DNA of 64,000 bases from Coriaria nepalensis. Lineage: Eukaryota > Streptophyta > Magnoliopsida > Cucurbitales > Coriariaceae. The position numbers and the translations under genes are program-made. The notes beneath the pieces were generated by a model. That model worked only from the letters and a program-made list of their open reading frames with translations, searched no databases and was not told the DNA's origin. Below are positions 1-13,500 of the stretch, in pieces. Position 1 is the first letter of the stretch. Every line of letters starts with the position of its first letter. The stretch lies in NCBI GenBank assembly GCA_027186245.1, contig CP114498.1, positions 8,301,001 through 8,365,000 of the forward strand. The letters are read 5' to 3'.

Positions 1-1503
1 GGGCCGACACGTGTCCCTATGACAGTGCCAGCTTTATATTTGCTGTCCGGTCCTTTTATTTAATAATATATATTTTCAGGAAGAGTGTTGTTTTGTTTGG
101 ATGCCGTTATTATGGGCTGGAAAATGGGTGTCCTCACTCCTCACTGTGGATAAGTCCGTCCCGGGATGGGATAGTATTGTTTGGTAGGATGGTATAATTG
201 TATGATTAATTTTTTTTTTTATTCTATGATGATTTTATACAATAATAATAAAAAAAATTCATATTTAATATTTAATAATTAAATTAAATAATATGGAATT
301 ACACGTAACGAAAATTGCACTGGATATTAAACTTAAAAAAAAAAAGAAAAAAAGGAGTCTAAATCACATAAGAGTATGATTAAGGTAATAATCACAATTA
401 AGTGTCGCAAGGTGATGATGATACATCAAGTTGTCATTCTTATTATCTAGGAGGGAGGTATTGTCAGTTGTCAGATCTAGAGTCATCCACTGTGGTTCAA
501 ACCATGTCTGTTGTTAGTACAATGTTAAATAACTGACCTTTCTTCACCTTCAACTCTGCATCGGAGCAATTAAGATTGTGTTTTCCCATTATTAGGCAAA
601 ACCTTCTGCGGTTGTCATCATTGTCTGAAATCAAATCCAAACGACACAACTTTAACGGAAATTTATTAGCATCCATCTAATCAGGAAATAGAAATAGTGT
701 CGGCTCCAATTACTAACAAGATTAGATAGGACGGACACTAACAAAATGATGATTGATTCCTTTTCCAGCTCAATGGTGTATGAAGAATCTTCTCATGTTC
801 AATATCTTCTTATTATTTATATTGGATGTGGTTTATTTTTTTATTTATTTTTTATATTTTTTTATATTTTTATGTATTATGGAAACAAAAGTGTTCTTAA
901 AAAACATCTAAAAATGCTTTACCTGTGGACAAATCAAAATCACAATCACATAACAAATTGTTAATTGTATTATAATTCCTACAATAAACAGATTTAGATG
1001 TGTCCTTGTTTTTCCATCGCTGTTAACGAAATGGCCCAGAACAAGAAACAAAGACAACCGATCATTGGTTGCCATAATTTTTTATTTTTTATTTTTTATT
1101 TTTTATTTTTTATTTTTTATTTATTAAATGTGTGATTAAGATTCTTACACTTAACATTAGAAACATTTATAATATGGTAAGTACAAAAGTATTATTGAGG
1201 TACGGGGTGAAACTTTCGCAGTATGGTTAATATATATTATTATAAAAAATTCATATTAAACACATAAAACATGTAAATTTTGAATACATAATATATAATA
1301 TATGTTAATTTTTTGTTATTTATAGGTACAAAGCCATTTTAAACTGTCAAATATGAAATCATCATATCTCTATAAATCATGTATTATATATTATTACTTT
1401 TTTTATTGATCATTTTTATATAAAAATTATAACGTCTTTCGAAAATCTATATTTTAATCGAAAAAATTATTAACAGTATCAGTTAGACACAGGTTATTGG
1501 GAG
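1..1503. other. AT-rich intergenic spacer
   Basis: I see no gene here. The stretch is AT-rich with many short A and T runs. An open frame at about 746-964 is low-complexity (mostly F, Y, I, L) and matches nothing I know. The left edge may hold upstream sequence of a gene outside the window. Confidence 0.6.
1076..1130. repeat. (TTTTTTA)n simple repeat
   Basis: About seven copies of a heptamer made of six T and one A, read directly from the sequence. It is a low-complexity tract with no evident function. Confidence 0.9.
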
Positions 1504-1884
1504 CATGTTCCGGCTAAGTTTCCCCGTTAGACGGGTACTTAGTTGCCAGGACCCACAAACGATTATTTTTGGTTGGTCGGATCGGTTTATATAATACTCT
1601 TCAGAGTATGAAGATTTGGGAGCTTGATCATGCGAAAATTATGTGGGTCGAGATTAGTAGAATGCCGCCAAAGTATTTTCGGGCTTTGCTTAGGTTTATC
1701 CGCTGAACGGTTTGAGTGCTTTGGACAAGATAATTTGATTCGTTTTACTTCATGGAATTAAGGGAAAGGGCTTCTTTATGATGTGGATTAACGGGTCTGG
1801 TCTTGGTTTGCGGGTTGTGCTCTTCAATCATATAACTGCCAGGTCTGCTTCTACGAGCCAAGATTTGATGTTTCGATATATTAA
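1504..1884 (+). pseudogene. F-box/kelch protein C-terminal remnant
   Basis: Stitching frames gives a continuous match to the C-terminal third of a plant F-box/kelch (galactose-oxidase-like) protein. Visible pieces include VPAKFPR, then [38 protein letters not shown] text, [14 protein letters not shown] and [15 protein letters not shown] followed by a stop at 1882-1884. The copy is broken: bases are missing near 1525, one extra base sits near 1694, and two in-frame TAA codons occur near 1758 and 1788 where Gln/Lys-type codons are expected. No F-box or N-terminal part is seen upstream. The sequence resembles the At5g15710 type as I remember it. The intact parent may be elsewhere in the genome. 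Functional protein is very unlikely. Confidence 0.75.
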
Positions 1885-2760
1885 AAGTTGGGAAATTGTT
1901 TTCAGGGTCTTATTATGGTCGATCAGAAACATTCTTGTGCCCTAGAAAATCGAAATGTATCATCAAGAACTTACTAGCCATTGTGGGTATGAGCTCGAAC
2001 CGGGATTGTGTGATCAAACAGGGTTAAAGATTTCATTTTTCATATGTTAAAACTTTTACTGTTGCTACTTTGCTCATCAATATACATACACCATCATGAT
2101 AAAAGTCAATTTTGATGATTCCTTGGGTTCGTACTTGTTTATAATTATTGTAAATGTAGTGGCATTTTTACCAGTCTAATTTTTATTGCTACAGTGAAGA
2201 AATTATCTCATAGTTAATTCCGCTCATCCAATCATGGAGACAAATATTAGTTGCTTCGAAAATTGGTACAAATCATCTTCAGTTGATCCTCAATTTTAAG
2301 AAAATATGTAAACAGGGATCCCAGAAAAAAAAAAAAAAAAAAGCGCTTGGAATTTCGGCCTTGAACAAGTTTCCAACTTTGATATTAGCAGATAACTGTC
2401 ATTAGTTCCAAAAGCTAAGAGCTAATGGGTGATGGCACAAGAATTTATATTAAACTAACAGCAGATTTAACTGAACAAGTCACAAATATTAAATCTAGCA
2501 GATAATATAGACTATCTTTCATAGTTTACATAGTTAGGGAATCTGCAAATCCCTTCTCCAAATTATTGTCTCTGTACACTCCTCCAAAATTCATCGTCTC
2601 AGAGCTTGTTGAGCATACCAGATCTATACCCGATTTTTCATCTCTTTCTGTCGCCCCATAATACAGAGGAAGTGACTGTTATCTCTCTTCCCAAGTTTCC
2701 ATGATGAGTGATCTAATAGAGTAATCAATTTTGGACATCAACTCGGTAATCACAAGAAAA
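1885..2760. other. Intergenic, 3' flank of the FHA gene
   Basis: No coding signal seen. It holds an A18 run at about 2325-2342 and probably the 3' UTR of the minus-strand FHA gene, whose stop codon is at 2761-2763. The first part could be the decayed 3' UTR of the F-box pseudogene. Confidence 0.5.
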
Positions 2761-5700
2761 CTAGTAGCCATAACGTTCATTTAGAGAGGTCTTACCATCA
2801 CCAGATTGTCCTGCATACGGAATAGATAATGTTGTAACCAGTAATAGGCAAAACAAAACAATCCAACTTAAACAATTAGTGTAGAGACTAGCAATTCTGA
2901 ATTACCTTCAGGTGGGACCCAGGCTTCATAATCCACTTCTGTATCAAGAAATGCCGGTTTCGCAGGTCCAATCACTCTCTTGAGTTTCTTCTCACTCTTC
3001 TTCAATTCGGGTCTTTCTTCCTCATCTGCTGGATACAATCCCTTTTTATGTTTTAACAATAACGCCACAGCATCTTCTGCGATGAATTCAGCTCCTGCAG
3101 AGGAAGACCCAGGCCGTTGAGAAGAATTTTCATGACTACTACCTTCTGATTTCTCCAGTTTCTTTCTCTTCCGCAATATCAAACCAGAAGCATTCTCTAT
3201 ATCATCAACACTATCCAAAATTCTCTGCCTATCTTTGTAGTCCACAAAATTGTCGGGCTCATGCATATTCAGTGGAGCAGCTGGTTTTTGAGTCTCCTCC
3301 ATTTCTATTCCTTCTACAGCTCCAAGCCACTGGGGTTTTACAGCAGTATAAGCAGTTGCCTTTCCATCTTTTACATTATCATCTTCAGTTTTACTAGCAT
3401 TGGGCTTCTCAATTGATTCCGACATTACGGTCTTAGGCTCCTCCTCTTTCTGGGTCACACCATTTACTTGTTTGTGTTGATTGCTCAATTTTGTTTTTTG
3501 CACTGGCTGTTTCTTACTGACAGGAGTAGTAGGAGTTTTTGATCTGACAGGCTTTGGTTCTTGTAGTTCTGAAGAAGTCCTTTTCTTCTCAGCTTCTCCA
3601 GTTGGATCGGCAATCTTTAATAGGTATAAAATCCGATCCAGCTCGGACTGTAGAGAGGACAGTTCGTTCTGAAGTTGTGTAGCTTTATCAACCACTGACA
3701 GAAAACAGTTATATAAATCAGCAATTGTTAAGGAGGTAATAAAAATATAACTAGTAATATTCACAAAGACAAACTACATTATATAACTGACGAATGAATG
3801 CTTAACATATCCAGTCCAAACAAAAAATGAATGCATCTTATAAAACAGAGTAGAATCAGACCTAGCTGAGATGAAAGCCCTGACATGTAAGCATCAAGGG
3901 CATCTCCCGCATCAGATTCCACTGCATCCAATTTCTTCTTCTCGGTCACAATCATCTCTCTTTTGTCTTCCATTTCTTTCATGATGGCATCTCTTTTGTC
4001 AAGAAGAGTATCGGCAGTTTCAACAGATTGGTTTTCACAGCCTACTTCATTAGACTGCTTCTTCTTTGTGCGGTCATAGAATTCATCATCATCGCTGATT
4101 AAAAAGCAGTAATACAGCTATCATGTTTAATTGTAATGTTCCATTAAAAAAAAAAAAAGGAAATCCCATTAGAAAAGTACCTTAATAATTCTTCATCATC
4201 TTCTGTTGCTCCATGCCTCTTGCCACGGAACATCTTTCCAGTCCTCGCGCCTAAACTTTCACGAATACTTTCATTCAGTGTCTCTTCCAAATTTTCGAGT
4301 TCTTCCAGGATCTAATCACCAGTACGATAAATTAATTGATTGAATACCAACACAGCCTCAAGACGTAGAGAATGCAAATTTCTTAAGTCTTGTGACTCAA
4401 CAAGTGGACATTGATTAATGGAAAAGGGACCAGACGGTTCACATTCCAACTAGAATTAGAATTTTCACCTGGCTAATTCTTTGTTCATTCCTTGCAATCT
4501 GAGTTTGTTGCCCTTGTGTCAAGCCACCTTGAGCTATGTCCTTAGCACGAATTGCATCTATTTCTTTCTTCATGTGAGCGATCTAAACCAAAGTTTTGCA
4601 AAAAAGAATAGAAATAGGTTTACACCATTAGGAAGTTCTTTTATTAAAGACTCAAGCTAGCAACTAAGACCTGCTGTCACGTCCCATCCAAAGGGAAGTT
4701 AGCAACTTAGAGCATATATGAAACAATAAAGCTTTTGAGACTCTTTTGGACTAGTCTGTTCAAAAATATTTACAGGAAATAATAATAAATAAAACCATTT
4801 CAACCCACTTCGCACAAAGTACGGAAGATATCACCAACTTACTTTTCCAGTTCTTTTCAAAACTTTCTCACGAGTTTTTTCTTGCTTCTCCGTAAGTTGC
4901 CCTTTATATGTTTGCCAAGTGACTTCATCAACGTCTTCCTAAACATCCACAACAGAAGTAATGTCAAAACACATTTTGTACTTCAGTATATATAATAACA
5001 GGAGTCTGTAAAGTAATTAAAGAACCATTACACTACACCACATACAAGCAGTCACTTATAAAGAGCACAAACCTCAGCTTCTTCAATAGCATCTTCTCCC
5101 ATGCCCCATGATATACCATCAGCAAGAGATGCTTGCTGTCTGGCCCGGTGAAGTGAAGCTTCCCTATCAAACCTTTCTTCTTGTGATTTAGCATCTCTGA
5201 TCATTTTCAAGTCAACTTCCTGGAGAACAATCCAGTCAAGCAGAACAAAATATAATCTTTTAAGTAACAAAAAATGATTGCATCACAAAATTTGAGTATA
5301 ATTTGGCAAAGGAACAATGTATGATATGCAGAAGTTCACATAATTTGATTATGAGGTGTTCCATTAACGAAATACTTTGCAAAAAAGTACAAACCGAGTT
5401 CCTCCATCTAATCAATATGAACTTTGACTTGAAAGAAGTAAAAAACGGAGAGAAAAATAACCCCAAGAATGAACACAAATGACTTTTTTAACACAAGAAA
5501 ACATCTCAAAAGAATTTCAGAAGTCCTACCGGTGGCATCAAATCAGGTGGGCCTTGGAAAAGGTACAAACGAGACGATCTGCAGAAGTAAGGAGATAATC
5601 AGAAACACATGACTACAAATAATGGAATTTGAAGCCATACATAAATAAAGCCAAATGCCAAGATATTGCTATATCATGCATCTGCAAAGCTGAATCACTC

Positions 5701-6819
5701 AGTTAGCATAGCACTCACACTTTAACACAGCAATACCAAAAGAGTTTATATGTTAAGAAATCGCTAAGCATCAGACTGTAAAAAAAGTACTCACTGGCCA
5801 AATCGGATGACATCACCAACGCACAAGTCTACATAAACCTTTTTCTTCACCTGAACATACGAGCTAGAAACTGGTGAGAAAAATGAAGCATTTGAATATT
5901 TCCTTCTCCAAGAAAGTAAGCAAGCAATATATCTGGTGAAAGGCAGGTACCTCTCGCTTATTAATGAAAGTACCATGAGTACTTCCAAGATCATAAAGGT
6001 AGGCACCTCCATTGCTTCTAAATTGCAGAACTAGAAAAAAGAGAAAAGGAAATGTCAACTAACAATATATACTCTATCTTCTAACAAAATGATCCAACCA
6101 AAACTCGATATAGAATGGTGAATGCAAATTTGAGGGTTAAGGGACTTCCATACCTGCATGAAACCTCGAAATTGTGGGGTGCTCGAGAATGAAATCACAA
6201 AGATCCACACGTCCAAACATATAAGCTCCCTTTTCATTTCTGAATATAGCAACAGTTAACAACCAAGTACTACAGAATTAGACATCACTAGAATTCTTAC
6301 AATATGCATAAACCTTATCGATCAATTCGTAAACCCGAATGATTCATTTCAGAAATCTTTCAAATTGAATTCTTTCACTTACACGTCAAAGTGATCAATG
6401 ATAGACCCATCCTTGAGAACCTCCAGAAAGAAATGCTGGTCAGGAGCTTCACTCCAAGGAGGAATAGTATACGGCACCGCAGGGCTCTGACTCTGAGATT
6501 TGTGCGAGGTCGACTTGACCCCTCGCTCCGATAGGGAGGAGTCATCAGAAGCGTTTTCAGCAGGTTCTACACCACCGAAATCGGAAGAACTTGATCGTGG
6601 TTCGTCTTCATGCGCAGATACTTCCGTTACGGGTTGGTCCGGGTTGGAAAGGCTAGGTTTTTTGGGCGGAGGAGGTCTCATGGGCAAACTTGTATCAGTC
6701 GAAGAAGAGCCTGACGCTGAGGCGGAAGTAGAGGCATAGTTTATGTTTTCAGATTCAGAATCCATCTCAGAGCTGGAGGTAACGTTTCTCGGAGGCGGAG
6801 GCCCCATCGCCACTGTCAT
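2761..6819 (-). CDS. FHA-domain protein, kanadaptin (SLC4A1AP)-like
   Basis: Twelve exons by GT-AG sites: 6819-6383, 6239-6154, 6030-5951, 5850-5795, 5578-5530, 5219-5073, 4938-4843, 4582-4469, 4311-4181, 4094-3862, 3694-2906 and 2810-2761. Their sum is 2268 nt, which encodes 755 aa. The start is the ATG at 6819; a longer frame upstream begins with TTG only. The N-terminus is Ser/Pro-rich. The FHA domain spans about residues 125-215, with the G155-R156, S170-R171-x-H173 and STHGTFIN elements that bind phosphothreonine in this fold. After it come a conserved VDVTWQTYKG-like segment, acidic and lysine-rich coiled coils (about 260-480) and a low-complexity Lys/Glu tail ending in GDGKTSLNERYGY. 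Animal kanadaptin is a nuclear/cytoplasmic protein with a poorly defined role; the plant homologue is mostly uncharacterised. No frame breaks. It is transcribed divergently from the FURRY-like gene. Confidence 0.9.
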
Positions 6820-7526
6820 TCTAGCCCGCAAAAAGAAAAGGACGAGGGTGACTCAGGGAAGCAGAAAGAAATGGCGAGAGACAAGACAGAAGGGGGTGGG
6901 TAGTGGAAGGCCCGGTATGTTAAGTGGGCCTGGGCTGAATATTGGCCCGAACCCAAACTAAAAAACTGTAAAATGGGTCAGATTCCATTTCCGAGTCGAC
7001 CCAATTTGAAATGAGAATCTGCTCCAGTATTCCCATATCCGGATCCGGATTCATTCGGCACCAATTTTATTAGTGCTTTACAGTGCAAACAAATTATTAT
7101 TATTTATCAATTAATTAAGTTAAAAATTAATAAATAAAGAAAAAACAAGTGAGAAAAAGAATTGAGCTTCACCGTCTACCCACTCTCTCCGATCGATCTT
7201 CTGGCCTAGAGATCGGAGAATTATCCGCCGTCTCCGTTCTCGCCCTATTACCTTGGATCCATACAGAAAACTCTCTCTATATCTCTCTCTTTCTCTCTGT
7301 GTATCTTCCTCTCTGATTCCTGGAAATTTCTAGGGCTGAAAGAGCATCGTCTCGGCCCCTCCCTCCGCTTTGAAAGTCTTCTTCAGCTCCTCGTTAATGG
7401 GGGTTTGAAATTGAAATTTCGAATCTATATGTCGGTGATTTGGTTGGGGGTGGGGTGGTGTTGGGACTTGGGTGTGAAGTAAATGCGAGCTGAGGGATTG
7501 AGTTCAGCTTGGAAGAAGAGGAGAAA
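6820..7526. promoter_or_regulatory. Shared head-to-head promoter region (FHA / FURRY)
   Basis: 707 bp separate the two start codons, so both promoters and both 5' UTRs must lie here. The right part (about 7255-7320) is a CT-rich leader with CTCTCT repeats, typical of plant 5' UTRs. The middle (about 7090-7150) is AT-rich. No clear TATA box was identified for either gene. Divergent, TATA-poor spacing fits two broadly expressed genes, but that is inference. Confidence 0.6.
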
Positions 7527-10500
7527 ATGAAGGCAGTAGGCGCTGCCAAGTTGATTGTTGATGCTTTGCTTCAGAGATTTCTTCCCCTTGCTCGCCGTCG
7601 CATTGAAACTGCTCAAGCGCAGGTTCAGTTTAGCCTTTCTGATTTAATTTTTGTTTTTGTTTTTCAATCTGTGCAAATCCTGCTACAGGAGCATTTTCAT
7701 TTTTCTTAATTTTCATCTGCCATGAAGGAGGTGCTTGTAGAATACTGGCAAAATTCCTTTTTTGTTTTCTTTTCGTTTTTTGTTTTGTTTGGGGGGGGGG
7801 GGGGGGGAGGAATGAGGCTGGGCTTATAGTGGAAAAGCATGCGAAATCATGTTTAATGAGCTGAGAAAAGTTGGTTTTGTTTTGATTTAGAAATGGCTGT
7901 GATGCCTGGCCCTTGTATGGGGTTCCAAAAATACTAGACATTTTCCCAAAGTATATTCACAATTACATCGTATTGCTTTGAAAAGGAAATGGTCTTTCAA
8001 AAGTTGATATTCAGATAGTCGTATGTCCAATACGTATAGTTGATCTATTTACCATGGAAAAAAAATATGGTTTTGTTAATTGGTGACATTTTTGGATCAG
8101 CAATCCCTATTTCTTATTTCTGTGTGAAACATTCAGGATGGACAGTATCTTCGATCATCAGATCCTGCCTATGAGCAAGTACTGGATTCCCTTGCCATGG
8201 TTGCAAGACATACACCTGGTCCTCTTCTAGAAGCTCTTCTTAGATGGAGAGAAAGGTGCATATCCTTTTTTTTTTCCCGATTTTTCTTTTGGTTGCCTTT
8301 GCATTCAATATAGTGTTTTGTTTCATGATACATTCCTTGAGTTTTATTTCATGCTAGCTAAGCTGTCTGACATTTTCACTTTGGGGTAGTATCTAAGCTT
8401 GTGTTTCTGTATTGTAACACATAAAATATATGTTTCTGTATTATAACACATAAAATATACGGCTCTATAGATAGGAGGGGAGTGAGTGTTTACTAGCTCA
8501 TTTTTTTTCTTACTCAGACTTCATTTTGGATGGTAGTGATATGATTCTTCTGCAGTCATACAATATTATTCACTTTGAGTTCATAATTTTTTTTATTTTT
8601 TTAATTGTTAATGAACTTTTCTTTTCTCACGTGTTTTCTTTTCTTCTCTGCTGCAGTGAATCCTTGAAAGGTGCAAATGATGCCTCTACATTCCAAAGAA
8701 AGGTTTTTACTTTGAAAAGAATACTTAAAAGCTGATTACTGTTGTTAGCAAATTTGATGACATTTATGTCGAGGAAGAGTATAATATGGTTCTAAATAAC
8801 CCATATTGCCATTTGGGATTCGTATTTTTGGGCCCTTGATTTACTCTTGTTATAATTGACAACCTGTTATAGAACAAAGAAATAATAATAATAATACTTT
8901 TGATGTTTAAAAGGCTTCCTTCATTTCCTTGTATGATCCCATGTATCTGATACCTTTCTGTTTAAAATGGGTACTCCACAGCTAAAGTGAACTCAACTAA
9001 ATGGATATTTAGAAATAAGCCGTATGAACATTATGGGTTGCTTAGTGTACATATGTGGAAAGTTGAGTTTACATTTGTTTGTTACTATCTTTTTTCCCTT
9101 CAAATGGCCTGAAAAAATTTTGATTTTGTTTTAGTTGTAGCCTACTTAAAAAATATATGGACTTGCCTGAATTGTGTCTCCTACACTGCTTTTTGTCTGA
9201 CTTAAATTGAAGGCATTCTTTAACTCTGGGTATATTCAGCTCGCAGTTGAATGCATATTTTGTTCAGCTTGTATTCGCTTTGTGGAGTGCTGCCCACAGG
9301 AGGGGCTTACTGGTGTGCTTCCCATTCTCACTAAGTTGTTTCCGTCTGCTAGTTGTCTGTGTTAGAGAAAATTAACATGTCATATTTTCATTGCAGAGAA
9401 GCTTTGGTCTGGGCTTGAGAATTTTGTTTTTGACTGGCTTATAAATGCTGACAGGTAATTCCACATTTCAGCTTAGGAACTTTCTAAAGTCTACGTTACA
9501 ACCTCAGTAGTGGGATTTCTTCTAAGTTGCATCTTGATTTACCATTATGCATGAGCACTATTTAGTGTACAGATATCTAATATTTTCATATTGAGTTACC
9601 ATGCGACTCTTCTTCTGATTTAGATGCTGTCCGTAAGTAAATGGCGGCACCCAAGCTTGTCTAAAGAGATGTTTGTTAAAATTTCTGATGATTTATTATC
9701 TCAGTTGTTTAAGCATGAGCCTGCCACGACCTAGACTGATGAATATAAGTGGGACACTGTAGGATTTGATCATACATTTCGATAATTCAATACTACCACG
9801 AAAGATCTCATGGATTCATGTCCTTTTTCATGGTATGAAATACTTCGCTTCCATTGCAGGGTTGTTAGCCAGGTTGAGTACCCATCATTAGTTGATTTGC
9901 GTGGGCTTCTTCTAGACTTGGTGGCACAGCTATTAGGTGCCTTATCTCGTATCAGGTAAACTGGTTGATAAGTGATGCTGGAGCAGTTCTTTATTCTGCT
10001 CTGCATGTTATTTGAGCATTTTCTGTTTTACTTGCTTTTGCAGGTTTAGTTCTGTAACGGAGCGCTTTTTCATGGAACTCAATACCCGTAGGATAGACTC
10101 CAGCGTGGCCCGAAGTGAAACATTAAGCATTATCAATGGGATGCGGTACCTGAAACTTGGGGTATGCTGTATGTTGATAAAGCATTATCATTAGCATGAA
10201 GATGATGCATAACTGGAATGTAATTTTTCAGGTTAAGACTGAGGGTGGGCTGAATGCTTCAGCCTCCTTTGTGGCAAAAGCAAATCCTCTTAACCGCTCA
10301 CCACAGAAACGAAAAAGTGAGCTTTATCATGCCTTATGCAATATGCTTTCAAACATTCTAGCACCATTGGCAGATGGTGGAAAAAACCAGTGGCCACCTT
10401 CTGGGGTAGAACCTGCACTTACGCTCTGGTATGAGGCTGTTGGACGAATACGAGGGCAACTCATTTATTGGATGGATAAACAGAGCAAACATATTTCTGT

Positions 10501-13500
10501 AAGTGGACAGAGAGAGTGTCCAGAAATGATTTTTTTTTAAATTTATATTCTGATCGGAGGGGTTGAATTTTTCAACTCCCATAATCTGTTGCTTCCCAAA
10601 CACATGTTATTCACCTTACTCTCTTTACCTTCTATATTCTTTAAAATTTCTTCATAATATATGTCCGTACATGCCACTTCAATGCCTCTAAAGTTTCAGA
10701 CTGATGTTTGCTTCACAATTACATGGCATAATTGTACTTTGTTATCATCATTATTTATTTACTGACTGTATTTACCACTGTATCACTGTATTTACATCTG
10801 TACCGAACATTTTTGTTGCTCCTCGCTTATTTATGCATGATCGAGGTGATAGTTCATCTTTTATCTCATTTTTGTCTTAGGTTGGGTATCCTCTAGTGAC
10901 TCTTCTTCTCTGTCTTGGGGATCCCCAAATATTCCACAACAACTTAAGTCCTCACATGGAGCAACTCTACAAGCTTCTTAGGGTAAGTGATATTATATGC
11001 AAGTCTAAGGATAGGCAAAGAATTGACTATAACTCTCATATAATATCTTTGATGTTGGCCTATTGAGCATATCTTCAGGGTCCTCCAGATGTAGTATTTT
11101 TATTAAGCTGAGATTAATTTCATGTAACAGTCTTGTTTCAATATGTGCAGGATAAGAATCATCGTTTCATGGCATTGGACTGTCTTCATCGGGTTTTGAG
11201 GTTTTACTTGAGTGTTCACGCCGCTACTCAGGCCCCAAATCGTATATGGGACTACTTAGATAGTGTAACATCTCAACTTTTAACAGTTCTGAAGAAAGGA
11301 ATGCTTACTCAGGATGTTCAACATGATAAACTTGTTGAGTTCTGTGTGACTATTGCGGAGCATAATCTTGATTTTGCTATGAACCATATGTTACTAGAAT
11401 TGCTAAAACAAGATAGTCCAAGTGAGGCAAAGGTTATTGGTCTTCGTTCTCTGCTTGCCATTGTTATGTCTCCCTCAAGTCAGTATGTTGGACTGGAAAT
11501 ATTCAAAGGTAAGTCAACTAATTGCTTTGTAATTGGAAAAAACAAGTTAGTTGTTCTACATATATGAGGATGTTTGTATTTGATTTCTAAGCATTTTCTT
11601 AATCAAACTTTATATGATGTGTCTTGCATTAACAGGACATGATATTGGTCATTATATTCCAAAAGTGAAGGCAGCAATTGAATCAATTTTGAGGTCCTGT
11701 AATAGGGCTTGCAGTGCGGCTCTCCTAACTTCTTCAAAGACCACCATAGGTAATTCATTTTCTGATATGATATAGCTACAATTATAATGATGCCACATTT
11801 TTCTCCTCAATTAATTTATGTGTTCTTGGTTTCTCTTCAAAATTCTACCGATTTGTTTGTTCTATACTTAATTCCTGCTTTCTTACTTGCAATGAACAAT
11901 ATATGAGTGTCCTGTGATGCTTTTCCAGATGCTGTAACTAAGGAGAAGTCTCAAGGGTACCTCTTCCGATCAGTGCTGAAGTGCATCCCGTATTTGATTG
12001 AAGAAGTTGGAAGAAGTGACAAAATTACTGAGATTATACCTCAGCATGGCATTAGTATTGATCCAGGTGTTCGTGAGGAAGCTGTGCAAGTGTTGAACCG
12101 GATTGTAAGATACCTTCCCCATCGTCGCTTTGCAGTGATGAGAGGGATGGCCAACTTCATCCTACGACTTCCGGATGAATTTCCTCTTCTCATTCAAACA
12201 TCATTAGGACGCTTGTTGGAACTCATGAGATTTTGGAGGTCTTGTTTAATTGATGATCAACTAGAGTATTATTCCGAGGATAAAAAGATCACGGATCGTG
12301 GAAATGAAGGATTTAAAAAGCCCTCTTTTCGTCAACTAGGAGAAACAATTGAGTTTCGTGCCTCAGAGATAGATGCGGTTGGCCTTATCTTCCTCAGCTC
12401 TGTAGACAGCCAAATAAGACATACAGCACTAGAGTTATTACGTTGTGTTCGTGCCTTAAGGAATGATATACAAGACCTTTCAATACACGAACAACCAGAT
12501 CTTAATTTTAAATATGAACCCGAACCAATATTTATAATTGATGTCCTGGAAGAACATGGGGTGTGACTTCTGTTTTCTGCCCTCAAATTTCATCTTCTAT
12601 TTGCTTTGTCATGATAACATAATGAAGCTTGGATCTTTGAATACTACAGGATGACATTGTTCAAAGCTGTTATTGGGATTCTGGGCGTCCTTTTGATTTG
12701 AGGAAAGAATCTGATGCAATTCCTTCTGATGTCAATCTTCAGTCTATAATGTTTGAGAGCCCTGATAAGAATAGGTGGGCACGGTGTCTCAGTGAGTTTG
12801 TCAAGTATGCTGCTGAGCTTTGCCCGAGCTCTGTTCAGGAAGCAAGGTAGTTGTGGTGGTTGTTAGTAAGTGCTGTCTGTGCGGAGTGGCTCAACGTGAC
12901 GTTGTTGCCCTCTTTCCTAATGCACCGATCAATTCAAATAAATGTAATTTTGATTGGCAGGATGGAGATTGTGCATCGTCTTGCTCATATCACTCCATTT
13001 GAGTTGGGTGGAAAGGCTCATCCAGCAGTAGATGCAGACAACAAATTAGATCAGTGGCTCATGTATGCAATGTTTATATGTTCATGTCCACCATCTACAA
13101 AAGAAGCTGTTGCTCCAGGGGCAACCAAAGATCTTTACCATCTTATTTTCCCCTCGCTAAAATCTGGGCTAGAAACACACATAGTAAGTAAATCTGGAGC
13201 TCTCTAAATTTTGAAGTAGCGACTTTTCTTATAGATTGTATAGGAAGGTGCACGAAAGAGTATACCAACGCACTTGTATGATGATAATTTTAATTGGAAA
13301 CATATCTTGAATATTCAAATTGTTCCTAGTGTCTTCAAAGACAACCTAGTTCATTGACTTTAATGGTCTAGTTTATAGTTAGCCGGTTAACCTAGAAAAT
13401 CTCTCAAATTCAAAATTCCGTCCTTAGAGGGCTGAGTTGATTAAAAAGAGGAATTTTCTGATCTCTGACTCTGATAATGTCCTCTAATTTAACCTTATAT

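Noticed and set aside
746..964. Small plus-strand ORF of 72 codons
   Set aside because: Low-complexity Phe/Tyr/Ile-rich translation from T-rich DNA; no motif or flanking gene signal.
6500..6961. Plus-strand ORFs opposite the FHA gene start
   Set aside because: They are antisense shadows of FHA exon 1, where Ser/Glu/Pro-rich coding creates open reverse frames.
7630..7941. Minus-strand ORF of 103 codons in FURRY intron 1
   Set aside because: Created by the G17 (Pro-run) tract; Lys/Gln-rich low-complexity product without family features.
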